Assembly: GCA_018065745.1 (NCBI GenBank)
Contig: JAGHSS010000166.1
Span: forward strand, 1 to 13,918
Length of the DNA: 13,918 bases
Reading direction: 5' to 3'
DNA from: Candidatus Neoflavobacterium equi
GTDB taxonomy: Bacteria > Bacteroidota > Bacteroidia > Flavobacteriales > Flavobacteriaceae
The notes under the pieces are model-generated. The model was not told the DNA's origin and did no database searches. It saw only the letters and a program-made list of their open reading frames with translations. Position numbers and translations under genes: made by a program. Shown here in pieces: positions 1 through 6,665 of this stretch; within the stretch, counting starts at the first letter, position 1, and every line of letters begins with the position of its first letter.

Positions 1-70
1 AATATATCTTCCATTTGTGTGTTTTTAATTTATAATCCCCTCGTTTTAATAGGAAAAGAAACACACACCA

Positions 71-1591
71 ATGGAAATACAGATCAGACCCCTCCAAATA
101 ACAGATTACGACGGCATGCTCAAAAGCATGCACGATGCATACAATGATGATCCCTCAGAAACCTGGCTCTTCTCAGACATAGAAACCCTCGTTACCCTTT
201 TTCCAGAAGGTCAGCTCTGTGTTGACGTGGACGGCTATATCGCAGCTGTAGCCCTGACCATCATCCTCAACTCCAAAACCACCAAGTTGGAATCCAGTTA
301 CGACATCATCACAGACAACGGCAAGTTCTTAAAACACGACGATGAAGGGGACATCATGTACGGCATAGAAATATTTGTTTCCCCAAAATTCAGAAAGCTC
401 CGCCTGGGCAGACGTTTGTATGACGCCAGAAAAGAGCTCTGTGAACAGCTCAATCTCAAGTCAATCATGGCAGGCGGACGCATCCCCAATTACCACAATT
501 ATTCCAATACCCTCAGTCCAAGGCAGTACATAGAGAAAGTCAAGATGAAAGAGATCTATGATTCCACCCTCAGTTTCCAGCTGTCCAATGACTTTTATGT
601 GAAAAAGATCCTCAAGCACTACCTTCCAGACGACCTTGAGTCCATGGAATATGCCACCCTCTTGGAGTGGAACAACATCTATCATGAGCCAGAGGCCAAA
701 TCCAATTCAGCCACAAAAAAGACCACCCGCATCGGTTTGGTCCAATGGCAAATGCGCCTCTTCCCAGACATACAAGCCTTTTATGATCAGATTGAATTCT
801 TTGTGCAAGCCGTCTCAGATTACGGCGCAGATTTCATCATGTTCCCAGAGTTTTTCAACACCCCACTCATGCAGCCATACAATGATTTGCAGGAGATTCG
901 CGCCATGCAAAAACTCGCAGAATCCACCAAGGAGATTGTTGCCAAGATGCAAGAGTTTGCCATCAGTTACAACGTCAACATCATTGCCGGTTCCATGCCC
1001 GTCAAAGAGCGCAAAAAATTATATAACGTCTCTTATCTCTGCCACCGCAGCGGCAAGTTAGACTCCTTTAAAAAAGTGCACATCACCCCAAATGAAGTCA
1101 AGTATTATGGGCTTTCAGGAGGGAATGATATTAAGGTTTTTGATACAGATGCCGGCAAGATTGGGATCTTGATCTGCTATGATGTAGAGTTTCCAGAACT
1201 GAGCAGAATACTGGCAGACCAAGGCATGGAAATTCTCTTTGTGCCCTTCATGACAGATACCCAAAACGGCTATACCCGCGTGCGCTGTTGTGCCCAAGCA
1301 CGCGCCATTGAAAATGAGTGTTATGTCGCCATTGCCGGCAGCGTTGGGAATTTGCCCAAAGTCAACAATATGGACATACAATACTCTCAGTCAGCCGTGT
1401 TCACTCCTTCAGATTTTGCCTTTCCAACAAACGCAATCAAATCTGAGGCAACGCCAAACACAGAAGCCGTTTTGATTTGTGACGTGGATCTGTATGCCCT
1501 CAAAGAGCTACACGAATACGGAACCGTCAAAATTCTCAAAGACAGAAGAAAAGATTTGTACAAAATCCAGCTGTTGAAAAACATTACCTAG
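71..1591 (+). CDS. GNAT acetyltransferase fused to carbon-nitrogen hydrolase (nitrilase superfamily)
   Basis: This 506-residue protein has two domains. Residues 1-165 look like a GNAT N-acyltransferase: the acetyl-CoA pyrophosphate loop is visible as VSPKFRKLRLGRRL near residues 103-116. Residues 220-500 are a nitrilase-superfamily amidohydrolase with the Glu-Lys-Cys triad in place: E260 in FPEFF, K335 in FKKVH and C369 in ILICYDVEFPE. A charged linker at about 205-219 joins them. No signal peptide is seen, so it should be cytoplasmic. Members of this superfamily hydrolyse amides or nitriles through a Cys thioester; GNAT domains move acyl groups from CoA to amines. The substrate cannot be read from the sequence. 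The ATG at 71 starts directly at the GNAT fold (MEIQIRPLQITDYDGM). The gene is rich in C-ending codons such as CTC, ATC and ACC compared with maeB downstream. Domain calls are firm; the physiological role is unknown. Confidence 0.9.
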   Translation: MEIQIRPLQITDYDGMLKSMHDAYNDDPSETWLFSDIETLVTLFPEGQLCVDVDGYIAAVALTIILNSKTTKLESSYDIITDNGKFLKHDDEGDIMYGIEIFVSPKFRKLRLGRRLYDARKELCEQLNLKSIMAGGRIPNYHNYSNTLSPRQYIEKVKMKEIYDSTLSFQLSNDFYVKKILKHYLPDDLESMEYATLLEWNNIYHEPEAKSNSATKKTTRIGLVQWQMRLFPDIQAFYDQIEFFVQAVSDYGADFIMFPEFFNTPLMQPYNDLQEIRAMQKLAESTKEIVAKMQEFAISYNVNIIAGSMPVKERKKLYNVSYLCHRSGKLDSFKKVHITPNEVKYYGLSGGNDIKVFDTDAGKIGILICYDVEFPELSRILADQGMEILFVPFMTDTQNGYTRVRCCAQARAIENECYVAIAGSVGNLPKVNNMDIQYSQSAVFTPSDFAFPTNAIKSEATPNTEAVLICDVDLYALKELHEYGTVKILKDRRKDLYKIQLLKNIT

Positions 1592-1607
1592 AAGCAATGT
1601 TGAGAAC

Positions 1608-1646
1608 CGTCAAAAGGCAAAGGGCAACCCATTTTATTTTTTGACG
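1608..1646. repeat. 8-bp inverted repeat in the gap before ruvB
   Basis: The arms CGTCAAAA (1608-1615) and TTTTGACG (1639-1646) are perfect reverse complements separated by 23 bases. They lie 17 bases after the stop of the GNAT-hydrolase gene. The stem could act as a weak terminator or a protein site, but there is no T-tract directly after the right arm. An AT-rich repeat of this size can arise by chance. Confidence 0.3.
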
Positions 1647-1688
1647 TGATATAACACAGATCGAGTAGGGAACACATAAAAATCTTTT

Positions 1689-1696
1689 TATCTTTG
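1689..1696 (+). promoter_or_regulatory. Possible Bacteroidota -7 element before ruvB
   Basis: TATCTTTG fits the Bacteroidota/Flavobacterium -7 consensus TAnnTTTG at every fixed position. It ends only four bases before the ruvB ATG, so transcription would begin at or next to the start codon and give a leaderless message. No TTG is found 17-23 bases upstream, so the -33 half is missing. This is a partial match in an AT-rich gap. Confidence 0.3.
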
Positions 1697-1700
1697 TTCC

Positions 1701-2729
1701 ATGAATGAGAATTTAGATCCAACAAACAAAAGGTTTTCACCAGAAGATAATGATGTAGAAAGAAAACTACGTCCACTCTCCTTTGATGATTTTTCCGGAC
1801 AAGATCAGGTGTTAGAAAACTTAAAAGTTTTTGTAGAAGCTGCCAACCAGCGCGGCGAAGCACTAGATCATACGCTTTTCCACGGCCCTCCAGGTTTGGG
1901 TAAAACCACCTTGGCAAATATTTTGGCCAATGAGTTAGGCGTTGGCATCAAAATTACCTCAGGACCCGTTTTGGACAAACCAGGAGATTTAGCCGGTTTG
2001 TTGACCAATTTGGAAGAGCGCGATGTACTGTTCATTGACGAGATTCACCGTTTGAGTCCCGTTGTAGAAGAGTATTTGTATTCAGCCATGGAAGATTTCA
2101 AGATTGACATCATGATTGAATCCGGACCAAATGCCAGAACGGTACAAATCAACTTGAATCCCTTCACGCTTGTAGGAGCAACAACCAGATCAGGATTGTT
2201 GACATCGCCAATGCGTGCCCGTTTTGGAATCCAAAGCAGGTTGAAATACTACACCACAGAATTGCTGAGCACCATTGTGGAGCGCAGTTCTTATATTTTG
2301 GGCGTTCCCATTTCTCTTGAAGCTGCCATAATCATTGCCAGCAGAAGTAGGGGAACACCAAGGATTGCCAATGCCTTGTTGAGACGTGTTAGAGATTTTG
2401 CACAGATCAAAGGGAACGGTTCTATAGATGTTGAAATTGCCAATTTTGCTTTGAGAGCGCTTAATGTTGACGCCCATGGATTGGATGAGATGGACAACAA
2501 AATCCTCAACACCATCATTGATAAATTCAAAGGTGGACCTGTGGGATTGAGTACCCTTGCCACTGCGGTTTCAGACAATGCAGAAACCATTGAAGAAGTG
2601 TATGAACCTTTTTTAATTCAAGAAGGATTCATCATGAGAACTCCAAGAGGAAGAGAAGTTACAGAGAAAGCATACAAGCATTTGGGCAAGACCAATCCCA
2701 ACATACAAAATGGTTTATTTGACAACTAG
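1701..2729 (+). CDS. ruvB: Holliday junction branch migration ATPase RuvB
   Basis: RuvB is the hexameric AAA+ helicase motor that, with RuvA, drives branch migration of Holliday junctions during recombination and repair. The 342-residue length is normal for the family. Walker A is GPPGLGKTT at residues 62-70, Walker B is VLFIDEIH at 109-116, sensor 1 is GATTRS at 159-164, and the arginine-finger region is SPMRARFG at 169-176. The C-terminal winged-helix domain carries the typical [16 protein letters not shown] at 310-325. The ATG at 1701 gives the N-terminus [10 protein letters not shown], which I recall as typical of Flavobacteriaceae RuvB. Its TAG stop shares its last base with the GTG start of queG, which implies translational coupling. 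ruvA is 3.3 kb downstream, beyond queG and maeB; ruvC is not in the window. Confidence 0.97.
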   Translation: MNENLDPTNKRFSPEDNDVERKLRPLSFDDFSGQDQVLENLKVFVEAANQRGEALDHTLFHGPPGLGKTTLANILANELGVGIKITSGPVLDKPGDLAGLLTNLEERDVLFIDEIHRLSPVVEEYLYSAMEDFKIDIMIESGPNARTVQINLNPFTLVGATTRSGLLTSPMRARFGIQSRLKYYTTELLSTIVERSSYILGVPISLEAAIIIASRSRGTPRIANALLRRVRDFAQIKGNGSIDVEIANFALRALNVDAHGLDEMDNKILNTIIDKFKGGPVGLSTLATAVSDNAETIEEVYEPFLIQEGFIMRTPRGREVTEKAYKHLGKTNPNIQNGLFDN

Positions 2730-3658
2730 TGGAAGAACAGCATAAAGAAAAATATACCCAAATGATAAAAGCCGAAGCCAAGCGCCTCGGCTTTTTGTCA
2801 TGTGGTATTTCCAAAGCAGATTTTTTAGAAGCAGAAGCGCCCCGTTTGGAATCCTGGTTAAACAACAATTACCACGGGCAAATGGCATATATGGCCAATC
2901 ACTTTGACAAGCGCTTGGATCCCCGTCTTTTGGTTGACGGTGCCCAATCCGTTGTGTCGTTACTTCTCAATTATTATCCCTCAGAAATACAAAATCCAGA
3001 CAGTTATAAGGTGTCCAAATATGCCTATGGTCAAGATTACCACAAGGTTATTAAACAAAAGTTAACGGAATTCCTACAATTTATTTCCCAAAATATTGGA
3101 GAAGTCAACGGCAGGGCTTTTGTTGATTCTGCCCCCGTTTTGGACAAAGCATGGGCGGCAAAATCAGGCCTTGGATGGGTGGGTAAGAACAACAATCTCA
3201 TCAGTAAAAAACAAGGTTCTTTTTTCTTTGTTGCAGAGTTGATCATAGATCTTCCACTTCAGTATGATCAACCAACAACAGACCATTGTGGGAGCTGTAC
3301 CAAATGCATAGATGCCTGTCCAACACAAGCCATAACCCAAGCATATACAGTGGATGGCAGCAAGTGTATCTCTTACTACACCATTGAGTTAAAGGAGAAT
3401 ATACCAGATCAAATGCGTGGAAAATTTGACAATTGGATGTTTGGATGTGACGTCTGCCAAGACGTTTGTCCCTGGAATAGATTTTCCCAACCACACACAG
3501 AAAAACAGTTTGTTCCCAATGCAGAATGGCTGGAATATTCCAAGACTGATTGGGAGGAAATTACCCAAGATACCTTCCATCGGGTATTTGTGAATTCTCC
3601 ACTAAAAAGATCAAAATATGAAGGAATTGTGAGAAATGTTAAATTCCTTAAATATTGA
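2729..3658 (+). CDS. queG: Epoxyqueuosine reductase QueG
   Basis: QueG is a cobalamin-dependent iron-sulfur enzyme that reduces epoxyqueuosine to queuosine, the last step of making this modified wobble base in tRNAs with GUN anticodons. It acts in the cytoplasm. Two 4Fe-4S clusters are supported by C187/C190/C193/C197 ([12 protein letters not shown]), C213 and C240/C243/C247 ([10 protein letters not shown]). The family aspartate is D133 in [12 protein letters not shown], followed by GLGWVGKN at 147-154. At 309 residues it is the short form without the C-terminal repeat domain of the E. coli enzyme. The GTG at 2729 overlaps the ruvB stop (TAGTG) and gives the expected lead into [15 protein letters not shown]. 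The ATG at 2762 is an alternative that would trim 11 residues. A terminator-like hairpin lies inside the early coding region. Confidence 0.95.
   Translation: MEEQHKEKYTQMIKAEAKRLGFLSCGISKADFLEAEAPRLESWLNNNYHGQMAYMANHFDKRLDPRLLVDGAQSVVSLLLNYYPSEIQNPDSYKVSKYAYGQDYHKVIKQKLTEFLQFISQNIGEVNGRAFVDSAPVLDKAWAAKSGLGWVGKNNNLISKKQGSFFFVAELIIDLPLQYDQPTTDHCGSCTKCIDACPTQAITQAYTVDGSKCISYYTIELKENIPDQMRGKFDNWMFGCDVCQDVCPWNRFSQPHTEKQFVPNAEWLEYSKTDWEEITQDTFHRVFVNSPLKRSKYEGIVRNVKFLKY
2767..2796 (+). other. Terminator-like hairpin inside the start of queG
   Basis: AAAAGCCGA at 2767-2775 pairs perfectly with TCGGCTTTT at 2787-2795 around an 11-base loop, and the right arm ends in a run of five T. The shape resembles an intrinsic terminator read on the + strand. 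It sits in codons for KAEAKRLGF, which look conserved in QueG, so codon constraint alone could have produced it. Function is unproven. Confidence 0.35.
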
Positions 3659-3666
3659 AAACTTAA

Positions 3667-3700
3667 TTGTTTTATAACTCTTTGTTTAACGTTATATTTG
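3667..3700 (+). promoter_or_regulatory. Bacteroidota-type promoter for maeB
   Basis: The -7 element TATATTTG at 3693-3700 matches TAnnTTTG at every fixed position. A TTG at 3667-3669 lies 23 bases upstream, at the long end of the spacing I recall for Flavobacterium promoters (17-23). Transcription would start around 3704-3707 and leave a leader of about 18 bases before the maeB ATG. A 6-bp inverted repeat (TATAAC/GTTATA, 3673-3696) overlaps the -7 element. Confidence 0.6.
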
Positions 3701-3723
3701 TAAGTTAGTAAAATAATAAACTT

Positions 3724-5103
3724 ATGCACAAAGACACAAAACGAAGAGAAGCTTTACTGTACCACGCAAAACCCAGACCTGGGAAAATTGCTGTGGTGCC
3801 TACAAAGAACTATGCATCACAGCGTGATTTATCATTAGCATATTCACCAGGTGTAGCTGAACCGTGTTTAGAGATTGCAAAAGATGTAAAAAACGTTTAT
3901 AAATATACCGCAAAGGGTAATTTAGTTGCAGTGATTTCTAATGGTACAGCTGTTTTAGGATTGGGAGACATCGGTCCTGAGGCATCTAAACCAGTAATGG
4001 AAGGGAAAGGATTACTTTTTAAAATTTTCGCAGATATTGATGTATTTGATATTGAGGTTGATACCAAAGATATTGATGCGTTTGTAGAAACAGTAAAAAA
4101 TATTGCACCAACTTTTGGTGGAATTAACTTGGAAGATATCAAAGCGCCAGAATCTTTTGAGATTGAGCGTCGTTTAAAAGAAGAGTTAGATATTCCTGTA
4201 ATGCATGACGACCAACACGGAACGGCAATTATTTCTGCTGCTGCCTTGTTGAATGCATTAGAATTGGCTGGTAAAAAAGTAGATGAAATTAAATTGGTTG
4301 TTTCAGGAGCTGGTTCAGCTGCTTTAGCATGTTCTAATTTATATTTATTGCTTGGAGTGAAAAAAGAAAACATCACCATGTTTGACAAAGACGGGGTGAT
4401 TTCTTCAGACAGAACAGATCTTCTAGACGTTCACAGACAATATGCAAGAGACATCAAAGGCATGACATTAGCGCAAGCAATGGTTGATGCAGATATGTTC
4501 TTGGGATTGTCAGCTCCAAATGTTTTAACTCCAGAAATGTTGTTAACCATGTCAAGCAATCCAATTGTTTTTGCAATGGCCAACCCAGTTCCAGAAATTG
4601 ACTATGATTTAGCCATTGCTACACGTGAGGACATCATCATGGCAACGGGTAGATCAGACAAACCAAATCAAGTTAACAATGTACTTGGATTCCCATTCAT
4701 TTTTAGAGGAGCTTTAGATGTTAGAGCAACTAAAATCAATGAAGAGATGAAAATGGCAGCGGTTCATGCTTTAGCAAAATTGGCAAAAGAATCTGTTCCA
4801 GAACAAGTAAACATTGCATACGGAGAGAAAAAATTAATCTTTGGTAAAGATTACATCTTGCCAAAACCATTTGACCCGCGTTTGATTTCAGAAATTCCAC
4901 CAGCAGTTGCAAAAGCAGCAATGGATTCTGGAGTTGCTACAGAACCAATCACAGATTGGGACAAGTACAGAGATGAGTTGATTGACCGCATGGGATCAGA
5001 TAATAAAATGGTGCGTTTGTTATCAAACAGAGCCAAGACAGATCCAAAGCGAATTGTCTTTGCAGAAGCAGATCATTTGGACGTTTTAAAAGCAGCTCAA
5101 TAG
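3724..5103 (+). CDS. maeB: NAD(P)-dependent malic enzyme, 5' part of frameshifted maeB
   Basis: These 459 codons encode the whole malic enzyme domain, which oxidatively decarboxylates malate to pyruvate and CO2 while reducing NAD(P). Visible family features are the catalytic tyrosine region SLAYSPGVAEP (37-47), the lysine region MEGKGLLFK (92-100), metal-binding residues in NLEDIKAPE (135-143) and HDDQHGTA (161-168), a Rossmann loop SGAGSAALA (194-202), FAMANPVPE (283-291) and NNVLGFPFIFRGALD (318-332). The frame closes at TAG 5101-5103, only about 20 residues into the phosphotransacetylase-like domain (RIVFAEADHLDVLKAAQ). That is not a natural domain end, and the next frame continues the same protein without loss. 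The malic enzyme domain itself could still fold. The ATG at 3724 fits the family N-terminus and lies behind a good promoter. Whether NAD or NADP is used cannot be judged. Confidence 0.93.
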   Translation: MHKDTKRREALLYHAKPRPGKIAVVPTKNYASQRDLSLAYSPGVAEPCLEIAKDVKNVYKYTAKGNLVAVISNGTAVLGLGDIGPEASKPVMEGKGLLFKIFADIDVFDIEVDTKDIDAFVETVKNIAPTFGGINLEDIKAPESFEIERRLKEELDIPVMHDDQHGTAIISAAALLNALELAGKKVDEIKLVVSGAGSAALACSNLYLLLGVKKENITMFDKDGVISSDRTDLLDVHRQYARDIKGMTLAQAMVDADMFLGLSAPNVLTPEMLLTMSSNPIVFAMANPVPEIDYDLAIATREDIIMATGRSDKPNQVNNVLGFPFIFRGALDVRATKINEEMKMAAVHALAKLAKESVPEQVNIAYGEKKLIFGKDYILPKPFDPRLISEIPPAVAKAAMDSGVATEPITDWDKYRDELIDRMGSDNKMVRLLSNRAKTDPKRIVFAEADHLDVLKAAQ

Positions 5104-5105
5104 TG
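5085..5105 (+). other. Frameshift junction with in-phase slippery heptamer
   Basis: T TTA AAA at 5085-5091 is in the zero frame as XXY YYZ and is followed after nine bases by the TAG at 5101-5103. A -1 slip there would read AGC AGC TCA ATA GTG. This keeps the residue count the same as the one-base-repaired protein and replaces Ala-Ala-Gln by Ser-Ser-Ser. A weak hairpin, ATTGG/CCAAT at 5118-5131, starts about 26 bases after the heptamer, farther than usual for a stimulator. A missing A in CAAATAG is the simpler explanation. Confidence 0.4.
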
Positions 5106-6014
5106 AAAGAAGAAGGTATTGGAGAACCAATCCTTTTGGGTAACAAAGAGACTATTTTGGAATTGAAAGAAGAGATCGGTTTTGATGCTGATGTTGAAAT
5201 TTACGACCCAAAAAGCAAAGAAGAAGATCAAAGAAGAATGCGTTATGCAGAAACGTTGTGGCAAACAAGACAACGCAAAGGCACAACCAATATTGATGCA
5301 AACAAAATGATGCGTGAGCGCAATTATTTTGCAACAATGATGGTGAACTCTGGAGATGCGGACTGTTTGGTAACTGGATATTCAAGAAGTTATCCAACGG
5401 TGATCAAGCCCATCTTGGAAATGATTGAAAAAGCACCAGGAGTAACCAAAGTGGCAACAGCAAATATGATGTTGACAGACCGCGGACCGTTATTCTTGTC
5501 TGACACCGCAATCAATCCAAATCCTTCTGCAGAAGATATTTCTAAAATTGCAATCATGACAGAAAGAACCATGCGTATGTTTGGTTTAGACCCAGTTATT
5601 GCATTGGTATCGTTCTCAAACTTTGGATCGTCTTCTAATGAAAGTGCTCAGAAAATGAGTAAAGCAGTAAGTTATTTACATGAATATCACCCAGAGATGA
5701 TTGTTGATGGAGAGATTCAAACAGACTTTGCTTTAAACCCAGAAATGTTGAAAAGTAAATTCCCATTCTCAAAATTAGTGAATAAGAAAGTGAACGCTTT
5801 GGTATTCCCTAATCTTGATGCAGCAAATATTACATATAAGTTGTTGAAAGAATTAAACAAAGCAACATCAATCGGACCTATTATCTTGGGATTAGACAAA
5901 CCTGTTCACGTGTTCCAATTGGGAGCAAGCGTTGAAGAGATGGTAAATATGGCGGCAGTAGCTGTTGTTGATGCTCAAGAAAAAGAAAAGAGACACAAAA
6001 TGTTTAAACGCTAG
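5103..6014 (+). CDS. Phosphotransacetylase-like domain, 3' part of frameshifted maeB
   Basis: This 303-residue frame carries the C-terminal domain normally fused to malic enzyme in MaeB. Typical blocks are TGYSRSYPTVIKPILEMI, MLTDRGPLFLSDTAINPN, SFSNFGSSSNESAQKMSKAV, VDGEIQTDFALNPEML and FPNLDAANITYKLLKEL, followed by FQLGASVEEMVNMAAVAVVD. In MaeB this domain resembles phosphate acetyltransferase but is thought to regulate the enzyme by sensing acetyl-CoA rather than act as a true Pta. The GTG at 5103 is only the first possible start; it overlaps the upstream TAG and would leave out the first strand of the domain, which the preceding frame encodes. It is therefore best read as the rest of one gene, not as an independent pta. 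Its reading frame is otherwise intact to TAG 6012-6014. Confidence 0.85.
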   Translation: MKEEGIGEPILLGNKETILELKEEIGFDADVEIYDPKSKEEDQRRMRYAETLWQTRQRKGTTNIDANKMMRERNYFATMMVNSGDADCLVTGYSRSYPTVIKPILEMIEKAPGVTKVATANMMLTDRGPLFLSDTAINPNPSAEDISKIAIMTERTMRMFGLDPVIALVSFSNFGSSSNESAQKMSKAVSYLHEYHPEMIVDGEIQTDFALNPEMLKSKFPFSKLVNKKVNALVFPNLDAANITYKLLKELNKATSIGPIILGLDKPVHVFQLGASVEEMVNMAAVAVVDAQEKEKRHKMFKR

Positions 6015-6021
6015 TATAATC

Positions 6022-6055
6022 AATTTGTCATCCTGTTTTTTCAGGATGACAAATT
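6022..6055. terminator. Perfect 14-bp hairpin between maeB and ruvA
   Basis: The left arm at 6022-6035 and the right arm at 6042-6055 are exact reverse complements, with core GTCATCCTG/CAGGATGAC and a loop of six T. It begins eight bases after the maeB stop. The stem is strong and lies just where a maeB terminator is expected. The tail CTTATTTT is only moderately T-rich, so some read-through into ruvA-sprA is possible. The GTCATCCTG core resembles a palindrome I recall as repeated in many Flavobacteriia genomes. Confidence 0.65.
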
Positions 6056-6074
6056 CTTATTTTAAAATTTACGT

Positions 6075-6656
6075 ATGATTGCACATATTCACGGTAGACT
6101 GGTGGAAAAAACACCCACAGAGGTCGTTATAGAATGTAATGGAGTGGGCTATGCCATTCACATTTCACTACATACATACGCGTTACTCCCAGAAGGAGAA
6201 AACGTCAAGCTTTATACCTACATGCAAATAAAAGAAGATGCACATACGCTTTTCGGGTTTGCTGAAAAGGCAGAACGAGAATTGTTTAAACTTTTAATTT
6301 CTGTTTCAGGCGTTGGAGCGGGAACGGCAAGAACCATGCTGTCCTCTTTAGAGCCAAAACAAATCATCAATTCCATAGCAACCGGAGATGTAGCAACCAT
6401 TCAATCCATCAAGGGGATTGGGGCTAAAACAGCTCAAAGGGTTATTTTGGACTTGAAAGACAAGGTACTGAAAATATATGCCATTGATGAAGTGACCTTA
6501 GTTGCATCCAATTCAAACAAAGAAGAAGCTTTACAAGCTTTAGAGGTTTTGGGATTCTTGAGGAAATCTGCAGAAAAAGTTGTAGAGAAAATTTTCAATG
6601 AAGATCCATTAGCAACGGTGGAAACGATTATTAAAAAAGCGCTTAAAAACTTGTAA
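6075..6656 (+). CDS. ruvA: Holliday junction DNA-binding protein RuvA
   Basis: RuvA tetramers bind the four-way junction and load RuvB rings for branch migration. The 193-residue length is standard. Residues 1-63 form the OB-fold (MIAHIHGRLVEKTPTEVVIE), with the acidic pin E54-D55 in IKEDAHTLFGF. Two helix-hairpin-helix motifs follow: ISVSGVGAGTARTML at 75-89 and IQSIKGIGAKTAQRVI at 109-124. A lysine- and asparagine-rich linker around 143-149 leads to the C-terminal three-helix domain that contacts RuvB. The ATG at 6075 gives the expected first residues. The gene lies 19 bases past the maeB hairpin and nine bases before sprA, so ruvA and sprA are probably one transcript. No clear TAnnTTTG promoter is seen in front, so transcription may depend on read-through or on a promoter I cannot recognise. 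Confidence 0.96.
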   Translation: MIAHIHGRLVEKTPTEVVIECNGVGYAIHISLHTYALLPEGENVKLYTYMQIKEDAHTLFGFAEKAERELFKLLISVSGVGAGTARTMLSSLEPKQIINSIATGDVATIQSIKGIGAKTAQRVILDLKDKVLKIYAIDEVTLVASNSNKEEALQALEVLGFLRKSAEKVVEKIFNEDPLATVETIIKKALKNL

Positions 6657-6665
6657 GTATTGAAA

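Larger units (their letters stand above)
3724..6014 (+). pseudogene. maeB: Complete maeB locus with a -1 base frameshift near 5100
   Basis: Taken as one gene, this is MaeB, a malic enzyme domain followed by a phosphotransacetylase-like domain. Reading CAA TAG TGA as CAA ATA GTG AAA, that is with one more A, joins the two frames seamlessly as KAAQ-I-VKEEGIG and gives 763 residues, close to the roughly 760 usual for the family. Both halves show full conservation and no other lesion is seen, so decay, if real, is very recent. Sequencing error or a slippage mechanism would each leave a working gene. The pseudogene label is a gene-level description of the disrupted frame, not a claim that function is lost. 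Confidence 0.55.

Noticed and set aside
15..36. TTG...TATAAT promoter before the first gene
   Set aside because: TATAAT at 31-36 fits the E. coli -10 rather than the Bacteroidota -7 element, and the nearest TTG is at the wrong spacing; the first 70 bases hold no promoter I can support.
636..1061. 141-codon open frame on the plus strand inside the first gene
   Set aside because: It is in another frame of the acetyltransferase-hydrolase gene and has a composition rich in Ser, Pro and Cys typical of a shadow frame.
3897..4388. 163-codon open frame on the minus strand
   Set aside because: It lies entirely inside the well-conserved malic enzyme coding region and has no recognisable protein features.
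5103..6014. A stand-alone phosphate acetyltransferase gene (pta)
   Set aside because: The sequence matches the MaeB C-terminal domain, lacks the start of that domain, and joins the upstream frame perfectly if one base is added.
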